Positions 54,908 to 63,811 of a stretch of DNA of 64,000 nt are shown piece by piece (the first letter of the stretch is position 1; every line of letters starts with the position of its first letter). Location: positions 1 through 64,000 of the forward strand of contig NZ_JBLKRT010000007.1 of the NCBI RefSeq assembly GCF_047607445.1. Direction: 5' to 3'. A program made the position numbers and the translations under genes. Under the pieces are notes generated by a model, which saw nothing but the letters and a program-made list of their open reading frames with translations, ran no database searches and had not been told where the DNA came from. The DNA is from Crystallibacter sulfonylureivorans_A (GTDB lineage: Bacteria > Actinomycetota > Actinomycetes > Actinomycetales > Micrococcaceae).

Positions 54908-55510
54908 GTGGAACAGCGCACCGACCGGCTGATGCTCTTATTGCAAGCGTTCGTCGTCGAAAGCGAACGCTACGTGGAAGCGGTCAGCGAACGGGATGCC
55001 CTGCACCGCACGGACCTCAACGCCCTTGCTGCCATGGTGCGGGCCGCCGCGGCAGGACACACCGTGACTCCCGGCATGCTGCGCACCGAACTGGGCCTCA
55101 GCTCTCCGGCCACCACTGCCCTGGTGGACCGGCTGGACCGCTCCGGGCACGTCAACCGCACGCGCAGCGAGACCGACCGGCGCAAGGTGTACCTCGAACT
55201 GACGGACAAGGCCCGCGCCACCGGCGGGGCGATGTTCGCCCCGCTGGCCCGGAACATCGGCCAGGTGCTGGACGGCTACCCGGCCGAGGACCGCCAGCGG
55301 CTCGCCGGCTTCCTGACCGACATCATCGCCGCCACCTCCGCTGCCCGCGTGGAGGTCGCCGAGCAGGACGGACAGCGGGGCGTCGATGGCGATTCCGGCG
55401 GCCAGGGGAACCCGGGCCGCCAGGGGAACCCGGGCAGCCACGGGAACCCGGACGTCCAGGACCGAAGCAGCGGCGAAGCGGGGACGCCTCCCCCCGCAAC
55501 CGACCAATAG
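54908..55510 (+). CDS. MarR-family regulator with collagen-like tail
   Basis: Winged-helix repressor of 200 residues. The DNA-binding part includes HTVTPGMLRTELGLSSPATT and the wing SGHVNRTRSETDRRKVYLEL. After residue 150 it carries a tail with three GNP-containing hexads (GQGNPG, RQGNPG, SHGNPD), encoded by an 18-bp tandem repeat. This tail is absent from most MarR proteins. The GTG at 54908 follows AAGGAGGG. It probably represses the divergent MMPL exporter gene. Confidence 0.9.
   Translation: MEQRTDRLMLLLQAFVVESERYVEAVSERDALHRTDLNALAAMVRAAAAGHTVTPGMLRTELGLSSPATTALVDRLDRSGHVNRTRSETDRRKVYLELTDKARATGGAMFAPLARNIGQVLDGYPAEDRQRLAGFLTDIIAATSAARVEVAEQDGQRGVDGDSGGQGNPGRQGNPGSHGNPDVQDRSSGEAGTPPPATDQ
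55401..55454 (+). repeat. Three tandem 18-bp repeats inside the marR gene
   Basis: GCCAGGGGAACCCGGGCC, a copy differing in the last base, and a third copy with three changes lie head to tail at 55401-55418, 55419-55436 and 55437-55454. They are in frame and encode repeated G-N-P hexads. Confidence 0.92.
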
Positions 55511-55519
55511 CGCAACATT

Positions 55520-55542
55520 CCGGCACGGCAGCTACGTGCCGG
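55520..55542 (+). terminator. Stem-loop after the MarR gene
   Basis: CCGGCACG (55520-55527) pairs with CGTGCCGG (55535-55542) across a 7-nt loop, 9 bp after the marR stop codon. Confidence 0.65.
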
Positions 55543-55567
55543 CAAGGGCGCAGAGTAGTCTCCCACT

Positions 55568-56374
55568 ATGAAGGACGAGGTCTACTCCCACGGCCACCAC
55601 AAGAGCGTGGTCAACGCCCATGCGATCCGCACCGCAGAGGACTGCGCAGCCTATCTTCTGCCCGAGCTCAGGTCCGGCATGATGCTGTTGGACGTGGGCT
55701 GCGGCCCGGGCAGCATTACCGTTGATTTGGCTGAGCTGGTGGCTCCCGGCCAGGTCATCGGCCTGGACCGGTCCGACGACGTGCTGACCCAGGCGGCCGA
55801 ACTCGCCGCGCTGCGCGGCATCGAGAACGCCACGTTCGTCAGCGGCAACATCTACGACCTTGAGTTCGACGACGACACCTTCGACGTGGTCCACGGTCAT
55901 CAGGTCCTGCAGCACCTGACCGATCCGGTGGCCGCCCTCTACGAAATGCGCCGGGTGGTCAAGCCCGGCGGCATCGTCGCTGTGCGGGATGCCGACTTCC
56001 ACGGCATGAGCTGGTACCCGGAACTGCCCGAACTCACCGACTGGATGGACACCTACCAGCAGATCGCCCGCGGCAACCGGGCGGAGCCCGACGCCGGCCG
56101 CCATCTGATCTCCTGGGCACAGGCCGCCGGCTTCCGCGAGATCATCCCGTCGTCGTCCAACTGGCTGTACGCCACCGAAGAACAGCGGCGCTGGCAGGGC
56201 GATGTGTGGTCCGAGCGTGTCCTGCACTCGGCCTATGCGGAGCAGGCACTGGAACGCGGGCTGCTCGACCAGGCCGGGCTGGAGCGGATCGCGCAGGGCT
56301 GGCTGGCCTGGGCGGATGCGCCGGATGCCTGGTTCCTGATTCCCAACGGCGAGATCCTGGCCCGCAAACCCTGA
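55568..56374 (+). CDS. SAM-dependent methyltransferase (UbiE/MenG-like)
   Basis: Class I methyltransferase of 268 residues. Motif I is LLDVGCGPGSITVDLAEL near 40-57, motif II is VIGLDRSDDVL, and the acidic loop plus motif III read DTFDVVHGHQVLQHL and VVKPGGIVAVRDADF. The substrate is not evident. TAGTCT ends 6 nt before the ATG and no Shine-Dalgarno is present, so the message is probably leaderless. The downstream flavoprotein gene starts 27 bp later. Confidence 0.9.
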   Translation: MKDEVYSHGHHKSVVNAHAIRTAEDCAAYLLPELRSGMMLLDVGCGPGSITVDLAELVAPGQVIGLDRSDDVLTQAAELAALRGIENATFVSGNIYDLEFDDDTFDVVHGHQVLQHLTDPVAALYEMRRVVKPGGIVAVRDADFHGMSWYPELPELTDWMDTYQQIARGNRAEPDAGRHLISWAQAAGFREIIPSSSNWLYATEEQRRWQGDVWSERVLHSAYAEQALERGLLDQAGLERIAQGWLAWADAPDAWFLIPNGEILARKP

Positions 56375-56401
56375 CCCCACAGCAGACAGGAGTTGGCGCA
56401 G

Positions 56402-58021
56402 ATGCCCGGACAATATGACGTAGTGGTCATCGGCGGCGGCCACAACGGCCTGGTTGCCGCTGCCTATCTGGCCCGCGCCGGGCAGAGCGTGCTGGTGCTT
56501 GAGCGCGAAGACCGGCTCGGCGGGGCCGCAGTGTCGGCGGAAGTCTTCCCCGGCACCGGAGCCCGCATCTCCCGATATTCGTACCTGGTCAGCCTGCTGC
56601 CGCGGCGCATCATCGAGGATCTGGGACTGGACCTGCGGCTGCTGCGCCGGCGCTACTCGTCCTACACTCCGCTGCCCGGCAGCTCCACCGGGCTGCTGGT
56701 GGACAACCAGGACCCGGAGGCCACCCGCGCATCCTTCGATGCCGTGGGCGCCGCTGAGGATTTCAGCCCGTTCACCGAGTTCTACCAGCGCACCGGCCGG
56801 CTGGCCCAGGCCGTCTGGCCGACGGTCACCGAGCCGCTGCCCCGCCGCGCTGATCTGCGCCGCAGGCTGGGCGACGACGACGCCTGGAATGACTTCATCG
56901 AACGGCCGATCGGCGAGGTGCTGGAGCGCAGTTTCGCCTCGGACCTGGTCCGCGGCGTGGTCCTCACCGACGCGCTGATCAGCACGTTCGCCGGCGCCCA
57001 CGACGCCGACCTACAGCAGAACAAATGCTTCCTCTACCATGTGATCGGCGGCGGCACCGGCGACTGGGACGTGCCCGAAGGCGGCATGGGCGCCGTCACC
57101 GCCGCGCTGGAAACGGCCGCCCGCCGGGCCGGTGCGGAACTGCGCACCTCGGCGGAGGCCACCTCGGTGACCCCGGACGGCCAGGTGCGGTACACCGACG
57201 GCGGGACCGACGTCGTCGTCTCCGCGACGCGGATCCTCGCCAACGTCTCACCCTCAGTGCTCAACGGGCTGCTGGCCGCAGGCGGCCACGGCCCGGCCAC
57301 GCCGAAGGCTCCCCCGCCCGAGGGGGCGCAAGCCAAAGTGAACCTGCTGCTGTCCCGCTTGCCGAAGCTTCGGGACGGCACTGTGGCGCCGGACGCGGCC
57401 TTCGGCGGAACCTTCCATATCAACGAGCTGTACTCACAGCTGCAGCAGGCCTTCGCGGCGGGCGCCGAAGGCCGGATCCCGGATCCGTTGCCTGCCGAAA
57501 TCTACTGCCACTCACTCACCGACCCGTCGATTCTTTCGCCTGGGCTGCAGGCCTCCGGCGCCCAGACCCTCACCGTGTTTACGCTGCAGACCCCGCACCG
57601 GCTGCTCACCGAACAGAACAACGACGCGATGCGCGCGCAGCTGCAACAGGCCGTGCTGGACTCGCTCAACTCTGTGCTCGCCGAGCCGATCGAGGACTGC
57701 ATCCTGCGGGACGACCGCGGCGAGCCGTGCATCGAAACGAAGACCACGCTCGACCTGCAGCACGCGCTGAACCTCACCGGCGGGAGCATCTTCCACGGAC
57801 CGCTCGACTGGCCGTTCGCCGAAGACGACGAGCCGCTGGACACCCCGGCGCAGCGCTGGGGCGTGGCCACGGCCCATGACCGGATCCTGCTCTGCGGTGC
57901 CGGCGCCCGGCGCGGCGGTGGCGTCAGCGGCCTCGGCGGCCACAATGCTGCGATGGCGGTACTGGAAGAGGGCGGCGATGAGCGCGACGGCATGGGCCGC
58001 GTAACCTCACAGAGCGCCTGA
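56402..58021 (+). CDS. FAD-dependent oxidoreductase, PYROXD2/CrtI-like
   Basis: Flavoprotein of 539 residues from the ATG at 56402, which has AGGAG at the right distance; an upstream in-frame TTG touches that site and is unlikely. The N-terminal Rossmann motif is VVVIGGGHNGLVAAAYLARA and is followed by REDRLGGAA. The C-terminal FAD site includes LCGAGARRGGGVSGLGGHNA. This matches the phytoene-desaturase-related PYROXD2 group rather than carotenoid enzymes proper, and no crt genes are nearby. Reaction unknown. Confidence 0.88.
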   Translation: MPGQYDVVVIGGGHNGLVAAAYLARAGQSVLVLEREDRLGGAAVSAEVFPGTGARISRYSYLVSLLPRRIIEDLGLDLRLLRRRYSSYTPLPGSSTGLLVDNQDPEATRASFDAVGAAEDFSPFTEFYQRTGRLAQAVWPTVTEPLPRRADLRRRLGDDDAWNDFIERPIGEVLERSFASDLVRGVVLTDALISTFAGAHDADLQQNKCFLYHVIGGGTGDWDVPEGGMGAVTAALETAARRAGAELRTSAEATSVTPDGQVRYTDGGTDVVVSATRILANVSPSVLNGLLAAGGHGPATPKAPPPEGAQAKVNLLLSRLPKLRDGTVAPDAAFGGTFHINELYSQLQQAFAAGAEGRIPDPLPAEIYCHSLTDPSILSPGLQASGAQTLTVFTLQTPHRLLTEQNNDAMRAQLQQAVLDSLNSVLAEPIEDCILRDDRGEPCIETKTTLDLQHALNLTGGSIFHGPLDWPFAEDDEPLDTPAQRWGVATAHDRILLCGAGARRGGGVSGLGGHNAAMAVLEEGGDERDGMGRVTSQSA

Positions 58022-58056
58022 ACGGGTAGCGCTGGCCTGCACCGTAGGATCATCTG

Positions 58057-58677
58057 GTGCAAATTTCGTTATGGCTGGCGCTGCTCGGCGCCACGGTAGT
58101 GATTAGCTTCACCCCGGGCGCCGGTGCCATCAACACCATGAGCAACTCGCTCAACGCCGGCTTCCGCCGGTCCATCTGGGGCATCTTGGGCCAGCAGGCC
58201 GCTCTGGTGATCCACGTGGCGATTGTGGCGCTGGGCCTGGGCCTGCTGGTCTCCAACTCCCCGGTGCTCTTTGCCGCCATCAAGTACGCCGGTGCGGCCT
58301 ACCTGATTTACCTTGGCCTGCGCCAGTTCCTGGCCACGCCGAAGGGCAGCGCGGAGGTGGAAGCAGCGCGCCGCGACGAACCGGCCTTCTCCATGTTCCG
58401 GCGCGGGATGTGGGTCAACCTGCTCAACCCGAAGGCGATCGTCTTCTTCCTGGCGTTCATGCCCGGCTTCATCCGGCTGGACCAGCCGCAGCTTCCGCAG
58501 TACCTGGTCCTGATCGCCACGGTGCTGGCCGTGGACATCCTGGTCATGTGGTTTTTCTTCGCCGCAGCGGCCAGGTCCTTCCAGCGGTTCACCCGGACGG
58601 TCCGCGGACTGACCGTGATGAACCGGGCCTTCGGTGTCCTTTTCATTGCGGTCGGCCTGATGCTGGCCTTCCTGTAG
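58057..58677 (+). CDS. LysE-family exporter
   Basis: Amino-acid or metabolite exporter of 206 residues with six hydrophobic segments. The LysE signature FTPGAGAINTMSNSLNAGFR sits near the N-terminus, followed by GILGQQAALVIHVA and LLNPKAIVFFLAFMPGFI in the middle. The substrate cannot be assigned. It starts with GTG. TAGGAT ends 6 nt before it with no ribosome binding site, so a leaderless message is likely. It is probably independent of the phosphatase gene, which has its own -10 element. Confidence 0.92.
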   Translation: MQISLWLALLGATVVISFTPGAGAINTMSNSLNAGFRRSIWGILGQQAALVIHVAIVALGLGLLVSNSPVLFAAIKYAGAAYLIYLGLRQFLATPKGSAEVEAARRDEPAFSMFRRGMWVNLLNPKAIVFFLAFMPGFIRLDQPQLPQYLVLIATVLAVDILVMWFFFAAAARSFQRFTRTVRGLTVMNRAFGVLFIAVGLMLAFL

Positions 58678-58700
58678 CCGGCTTCTCATAGACTCGACAC

Positions 58701-59198
58701 ATGTACCGCATCATCGCCGTCTGCACCGGGAACATCTGCCGCTCGCCCATGGCCGAGCGGATGCTGGCCCGCGCCCTCAAGGAAGCCGGACTCGCCAGCC
58801 AGGTCAGCGTCGACTCCGCCGGCACCACCGGCTGGGAACTGGGGCGGCCGATCGATCAGCGGGCCGGCCAGCGGCTGGAACAGTCCGGACTCACCGCGCT
58901 GGACCACCGGGCCCGCCAGTTCGAGGCATCCTGGTACGAGGAACGCGACCTGATCCTGGCCCTGGACGTGGACCACTATGACCATCTGCGGAACAGTGCA
59001 CCGCACGACGCCGCCCGGGACAAAGTCCGGCTGTGGCGCTCCTTCGACCCCGCCGTCAGCCATCTGGGCCCGTCGGCGCAGGGTATCTACGATCCGTGGT
59101 TCGGCGAGGCCTCCGATTTCGACGCCAGCTGGCAGATGATCGACGCCGCGCTCAAGGGAATCATTGAGTTTGTGCGCAAGGAACTCGATGCCCGCTAA
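58701..59198 (+). CDS. Low-molecular-weight protein-tyrosine phosphatase
   Basis: Removes phosphate from tyrosine or arginine residues. The 165-residue protein has the catalytic loop VCTGNICRSP with nucleophile Cys8 and Arg14, and the general-acid Asp131 in IYDPWFGEA. TAGACT ends 6 nt before the ATG without a Shine-Dalgarno, a leaderless signature. Its last codons overlap the ATG of the kinase-PabB fusion gene by 11 bp, so these two may be translated from one message. Confidence 0.95.
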   Translation: MYRIIAVCTGNICRSPMAERMLARALKEAGLASQVSVDSAGTTGWELGRPIDQRAGQRLEQSGLTALDHRARQFEASWYEERDLILALDVDHYDHLRNSAPHDAARDKVRLWRSFDPAVSHLGPSAQGIYDPWFGEASDFDASWQMIDAALKGIIEFVRKELDAR

Positions 59199-61278
59199 GC
59201 CGGTCCTGATTGCTGTGGACGGGCGCTCCGGCTCCGGCAAGACCACGCTGGCGGTGGAACTGGTAGCCCTGCTGCGGGTCCACCGCACCGTCTCGCTGTT
59301 CCATCTGGAGGACATCTACCCGGGCTGGCACGGCCTGGCCGGCGGACAGCAGCGCTACCTGGAGACCGTGCTGCGACCCTTGGCCGCCGGCCAGTCCGGC
59401 CACTGGACCGCCTGGGACTGGACCCGGGACGACGACGGCGCCTCCCGCACCACGGAACCCGCCGACGTCGTGGTCCTGGAGGGGGTCGGTGCTGCGCACG
59501 CCGCGGCGCGCGGCCTGCTCGACGCCGTGGTGTGGCTGCAGGCACCGTCGGATGACCGGAGGAGACGGGCCTTGTCCCGGGACGGTGCGACGTATGAGCC
59601 GTTCTGGGACACCTGGGCGGAGCAGGAGGAGGCGTGGCTGGCCGGCGACGACGTGGCTGCCGCCGCGGACGTCGTTGTCGATTCCAGCGTTGCCGGCGCG
59701 GCCCCCGCGCAGGTGCTCGCGGCGTTGGCCTCGCTGCCCGTACTGGAACACGCGCTGGCCCCGGAACGGACGGCGCGCGAGGGCGTCCGCCTGGTGGCCG
59801 AACGGGTGGAGGCCTATCCGGACGCCGAGGCGGTCTATCGCCGCTTGTACGCCGGTGCGGACCGCAGCGTCTGGCTGGACAGTTCCAATGTCCACGAAGC
59901 CGCCGACCGGAACCGGATCAGCATTATGGCCGACGACGGCGGCAGCTTCGGCCAACGGGCCGAGCACCGGAACGGCACAACGCTGGTGAGCCAGCACAAC
60001 ACCACCGCGCGGATCAGCGGCGGGTTCTTCCGTTGGCTGGACAGCGCGTGGTGCCACCTCCCCTCCGCCGCGGCCCAAGACGTTCCCGGCGGCTTCGCGC
60101 TGGGCTGGCTGGGCTACCTGGGCTACGAGCTCAAACGCGAAACCGGCGGCAAGGACGCGGCCGGCCCACGGCAGGACACGGTGCAGGAGAACACGCACGA
60201 CGGGGCGCAGGAGAACTGGCCGAGGCACGCCCACGGCACCGTCCCGGATGCCGCGCTGCTGTTCGCCGGCCGCGCCGTCCTGCTGGACCATGTCCGGCAG
60301 TGCACCTGGCTGCTGGCCCTGGCCGGACCGTCCCATCTGGACGAAGCTGCCGAGTGGATCGCCGGCACCGCAGCAGTCATCCGCGGCCTGCCGCAGGCTT
60401 CCGCCGGATCTCCGGAACCGTCCCGGCCGCCGGCCGCCCTGGTCTTCCAGCCGCGTGACTCACGCGAGGCCTACCTGGCCAAGATCCGCGAGGCCCAGGC
60501 GGAAATCAGCGAGGGCAATACCTACGAGGTCTGCCTGACCACGCAATTGCACGCCACGGCGCCGGAGCAGCTGGATCCGCTCCACACCTACTTGCTGCTC
60601 CGCCGTCGCAATCCGGCGCCATTCGCCAGCCTGTTGCGGTTCGGCACACTCACCGTCGCCAGCACGTCGCCCGAGCGGTTCCTCAGCATAGCCGCCGACG
60701 GCGCCCTGCGGGCCGAACCGATTAAAGGCACCCGGCGGCGGCTGGCGGATCCGGAGGCCGATGCGGCCGTCGTCGAGGAGCTCGCCGGCAGTGTGAAAGA
60801 CCGGGCCGAGAACATCATGATCGTGGATCTGCTGCGGAACGATCTGAGCCATTTTGCCGTGCCCGGTTCGCTGCAGGTCAGCCGGCTGTGTGCCATCGAG
60901 TCCTACGCCACCGTGCACCAGATGGTCTCCACCATCGACGCGCAGTTGCTGCCCGGCGCTGTTCGGGCCGAAGCCGTGGCGGCGGCCTTTCCCGCCGGAT
61001 CGATGACCGGTGCCCCGAAGATCAGCACCATGGAGATCCTGGACCGGCTGGAGACCGGGCCGCGCGGCGTCTACTCCGGGGCGGTGGGCTATTTTTCGCT
61101 GGACGGCTCCGCGGACCTGTCGGTAGTGATCCGGACGCTGGTGATGGACGGTAACCGGCTGAGCCTGGGCGTCGGCGGGGCCATCACAGCTGATTCCGTG
61201 CCCGACGACGAGTGGGACGAAGTGCGGGCCAAGGCCTTCGGCGTGCTCTCGGCGTTGGGGGCGGTGTTCCCGGACTAG
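59188..61278 (+). CDS. pabB: Fusion of P-loop (uridine kinase-like) domain and aminodeoxychorismate synthase component I
   Basis: A 696-residue protein with two unrelated halves. Residues 1 to about 200 form a P-loop kinase-like domain: LIAVDGRSGSGKTTLA with Lys18 is the Walker A, and VVVLEGVGAAHAAARGLL the Walker B region. From about 220 it is a chorismate-using enzyme. PIKGTRRR at 511 has Lys513, the residue that marks PabB rather than TrpE. ENIMIVDLLRNDLS and AGSMTGAPKISTMEIL complete the site. It makes aminodeoxychorismate for folate; no glutamine amidotransferase gene is visible. The kinase substrate is unknown. It overlaps the phosphatase gene. Confidence 0.92.
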   Translation: MPAKPVLIAVDGRSGSGKTTLAVELVALLRVHRTVSLFHLEDIYPGWHGLAGGQQRYLETVLRPLAAGQSGHWTAWDWTRDDDGASRTTEPADVVVLEGVGAAHAAARGLLDAVVWLQAPSDDRRRRALSRDGATYEPFWDTWAEQEEAWLAGDDVAAAADVVVDSSVAGAAPAQVLAALASLPVLEHALAPERTAREGVRLVAERVEAYPDAEAVYRRLYAGADRSVWLDSSNVHEAADRNRISIMADDGGSFGQRAEHRNGTTLVSQHNTTARISGGFFRWLDSAWCHLPSAAAQDVPGGFALGWLGYLGYELKRETGGKDAAGPRQDTVQENTHDGAQENWPRHAHGTVPDAALLFAGRAVLLDHVRQCTWLLALAGPSHLDEAAEWIAGTAAVIRGLPQASAGSPEPSRPPAALVFQPRDSREAYLAKIREAQAEISEGNTYEVCLTTQLHATAPEQLDPLHTYLLLRRRNPAPFASLLRFGTLTVASTSPERFLSIAADGALRAEPIKGTRRRLADPEADAAVVEELAGSVKDRAENIMIVDLLRNDLSHFAVPGSLQVSRLCAIESYATVHQMVSTIDAQLLPGAVRAEAVAAAFPAGSMTGAPKISTMEILDRLETGPRGVYSGAVGYFSLDGSADLSVVIRTLVMDGNRLSLGVGGAITADSVPDDEWDEVRAKAFGVLSALGAVFPD

Positions 61279-61318
61279 CCTCCGCGGCCGCTGCAGGTCG
61301 GCGGTGTTCCCGGACTAG
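61261..61318 (+). repeat. 18-bp direct repeat spanning the pabB stop codon
   Basis: GCGGTGTTCCCGGACTAG, which encodes the last codons and stop of the fusion gene, is repeated exactly at 61301-61318 just downstream, 40 bp apart. Confidence 0.9.
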
Positions 61319-61328
61319 TGCCCGGCAG

Positions 61329-62807
61329 CTACTGCAAGGTGGCGGTCAGCCGGGCGACGTTATCCACGTAGCGCTGCCAGCGCGGCCGCTGCTTCCACTC
61401 CTCCAGCGTGAGCTCCTTGGAGATCACCCGGTAACTGTCCTGGATGTCTGACAGTTCCTCCACGATGTGGTCACCGAGCATCATCACGGATACTTCCATG
61501 TTCAGCGAGAAGGACCGCATGTCCATGTTGCTGGAGCCGATGACGGCAACTTCGTTGTCCACGGTGAAGTGCTTGGCGTGCAGCACCAGCGGCTTGGGGT
61601 AGCGGTAGATCCGTACGCCGGCCTCCAGCAACGCCTGGTAGTAGGACTGCTGGGCATGGTGGACCATCGCCTGGTCGCCCAGCTCGGAGACGAAGAGCTC
61701 AACCTCGACGCCGCGCTGCGCCGCCGTCGTGATCGCGTAGAGCAGCGAATCATCGGGCACGAAGTACGGGCTGCAGATGGAGAGCCGCTCCACCGCCGCA
61801 TAGATCAGCGTGTTGAACAGGCGCAGGTTGTTCTCGGTGGCGAAGCCGGGGCCGCTGGGCAGTGCCTGGCAGGTCATCGGCCCGGGCTCGCGGAACGGAA
61901 CCGGGGTGAACAGTTCGGCTTCGAGCGTGTCTTCCGTTTCGCTCAGCCAGTCGGTGGCGAACACCACGTTCAGGGCGGTGACGATGGGACCTTCGTAGCG
62001 GGCCATCAGTTCCACCCACTTGCGGCCGATCTTTTCGCTGGAGCTGCGCCGGTAGCCGGGCTCGATCAGGTTCTGCGATCCGGTGAAGGCCACGCGTCCG
62101 TCCACCACCAGGATCTTGCGGTGGTTGCGCAGGTCGATCCGGCGCCACTGGCCGCGGACCGGCAGCACCGGCAGGGAACGACGCCAGTCGATCTGGGTGG
62201 TCTCCAGCCAGCGGCGGAACTTTCGGTAGCCGGTCACGCGGAGGGTACCGATGTGGTCGAACAACAAGCGCACCCGGACGCCGCGGGCGGCGGCCTCTTC
62301 GAGGGCGGCAAAGAGTTCGCTGGTGGTCGAGTCGTTGCTCATGATGTAGAACTCGATGTTGACGAACTCGCGGGCCTCGCGCACGGCTTCGGTCATCGCG
62401 GCAATCGAGGCGTCGTAGTCCGGGTAGAGCTCCACGTGGTTGCTGTCCACCATGGGGAAGGCGCCCAGCCGCCGGTTCAGCTCGGCAGCCGAATGCACCC
62501 AGGCCGGCGCTTCCTTCTCGCTGCGGGGCTCCTCCATGTCATGGGTGGCTGCCCAGACCCGCTGGTTGATGTCCGCCTGCTTGGCGATCCGGCGTTGCGA
62601 GAGCCGGTAGCTGCCGAACATGAAAAACAGCAAGAGGCCGATCAACGGGATGAAGAAGATCGCCAGCAGCCAGGCCATGGCCGTGTTGGGCCGGCGGTTG
62701 CCGGGAATCACGCCCAGGGCGATGATGCGGATCGCCATATCGACCACGCCCAGAATGGCGACGATCCAGTCGGGGAATGTGCCCAGCCCCGCAAACGACC
62801 ACAGCAC
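61329..62807 (-). CDS. cls: Cardiolipin synthase (phospholipase D type)
   Basis: Makes cardiolipin from phosphatidylglycerol at the membrane. The 492-residue protein has two N-terminal helices (about 12-30 and 43-65) and two HKD phospholipase D motifs: HRKILVVDGRVAFTGSQN near 228 and HAKHFTVDNEVAVIGSSN near 409. Both are complete. The GTG at 62807 follows GGAGGAG. It is divergent from pabC and convergent with the kinase-pabB gene. Confidence 0.95.
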   Translation of the reverse strand: MLWSFAGLGTFPDWIVAILGVVDMAIRIIALGVIPGNRRPNTAMAWLLAIFFIPLIGLLLFFMFGSYRLSQRRIAKQADINQRVWAATHDMEEPRSEKEAPAWVHSAAELNRRLGAFPMVDSNHVELYPDYDASIAAMTEAVREAREFVNIEFYIMSNDSTTSELFAALEEAAARGVRVRLLFDHIGTLRVTGYRKFRRWLETTQIDWRRSLPVLPVRGQWRRIDLRNHRKILVVDGRVAFTGSQNLIEPGYRRSSSEKIGRKWVELMARYEGPIVTALNVVFATDWLSETEDTLEAELFTPVPFREPGPMTCQALPSGPGFATENNLRLFNTLIYAAVERLSICSPYFVPDDSLLYAITTAAQRGVEVELFVSELGDQAMVHHAQQSYYQALLEAGVRIYRYPKPLVLHAKHFTVDNEVAVIGSSNMDMRSFSLNMEVSVMMLGDHIVEELSDIQDSYRVISKELTLEEWKQRPRWQRYVDNVARLTATLQ

Positions 62808-62890
62808 GCGGCTGCTCCTCCCCTCCCGCCGTGTGCCGGCGCAATCCTCCCCAGCCTACCCGGCGGCCAGCGACAAACTAAGCTGGGCAT

Positions 62891-63763
62891 ATGACAGTTC
62901 TGGTGTTCTTGGACCCTGCCTACGAGGCGGGCCGCATCGCAGATGCATCACAGCCTCAGCTGATGGCCACCGACCTCGGTGCCACCCGCGGGGACGGCAT
63001 TTTCGAATCCCTGCTGGCGGTGAACGGAATTCCGCGCAAGGTGCAGGCCCATCTGGACAGGCTGGCCACGTCCGCCGAAACCATGGATTTGCAGCTGCCG
63101 CCCGCCGACGCGTGGGAGCGGGCGATCAAGACGGCGATCGCGGAGCACCCGCCCGTCGAGGAGCTGGTCATCAAGCTGTTGGTGACCCGTGGCGTGGAAG
63201 GCGCCACCGCACCTACTGCCTGGGTGCAGGCTTCGCTGCCGCCGTCGGCAGGACAGCGCCAGCGCACCGACGGGATCTCGGTGCTGCTGCTGGACCGCGG
63301 CTATGACAGCTCGCTGGCCGAACGCGCCCCGTGGTTGCTGATGGGCGCCAAGACGCTCTCCTACGCGGTCAACATGGCGGCTCTGCGCTACGCCCGCAAG
63401 AACGACGCCGACGACGTGATCTTCACGTCCAGCGACGGCCGCGTCCTGGAAGGACCCACCTCCACCGTGCTGATGGCGCGGGTGCGCGACGGCGTCAGGA
63501 CCCTGGTCACCCCGCTGCTGGAGAGCGGCATCCTGCCGGGAACATCCCAGGCCGTGCTGTTCAAGGCGGCGGCGTCGGCCGGCTGGCAGCTGGGCTACGG
63601 CCCGCTGGAACCGGACGACCTCTACGAAGCCGCTGCCGTCTGGCTTGTCTCCAGCATCCGGCTGCTGGCACCGGTGAAGAGCATCGACGGCAAGGAGATC
63701 CCGATGTCGCCGGAGCTGACCGAGGAACTGACCGCGTTGCTGGCCGAAGGCAGCCGGGAGTAG
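62891..63763 (+). CDS. pabC: Aminodeoxychorismate lyase (branched-chain aminotransferase fold)
   Basis: PLP enzyme of fold type IV, 290 residues. The catalytic Lys154 is in GAKTLSYAVNMAALRYA, and EGPTSTVLMA plus LESGILPGTSQ form the cofactor pocket. It most likely releases p-aminobenzoate from aminodeoxychorismate, completing the step begun by the PabB fusion 1.6 kb away; a D-amino-acid or branched-chain aminotransferase role is possible but less likely given context. TAAGCT ends 6 nt before the ATG with no ribosome binding site, predicting a leaderless mRNA. Confidence 0.9.
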   Translation: MTVLVFLDPAYEAGRIADASQPQLMATDLGATRGDGIFESLLAVNGIPRKVQAHLDRLATSAETMDLQLPPADAWERAIKTAIAEHPPVEELVIKLLVTRGVEGATAPTAWVQASLPPSAGQRQRTDGISVLLLDRGYDSSLAERAPWLLMGAKTLSYAVNMAALRYARKNDADDVIFTSSDGRVLEGPTSTVLMARVRDGVRTLVTPLLESGILPGTSQAVLFKAAASAGWQLGYGPLEPDDLYEAAAVWLVSSIRLLAPVKSIDGKEIPMSPELTEELTALLAEGSRE

Positions 63764-63811
63764 CTGCCGCGGTCCCGGCCGCCGCCAGGCCCGCCGCCCT
63801 CCGCCGCCGGC

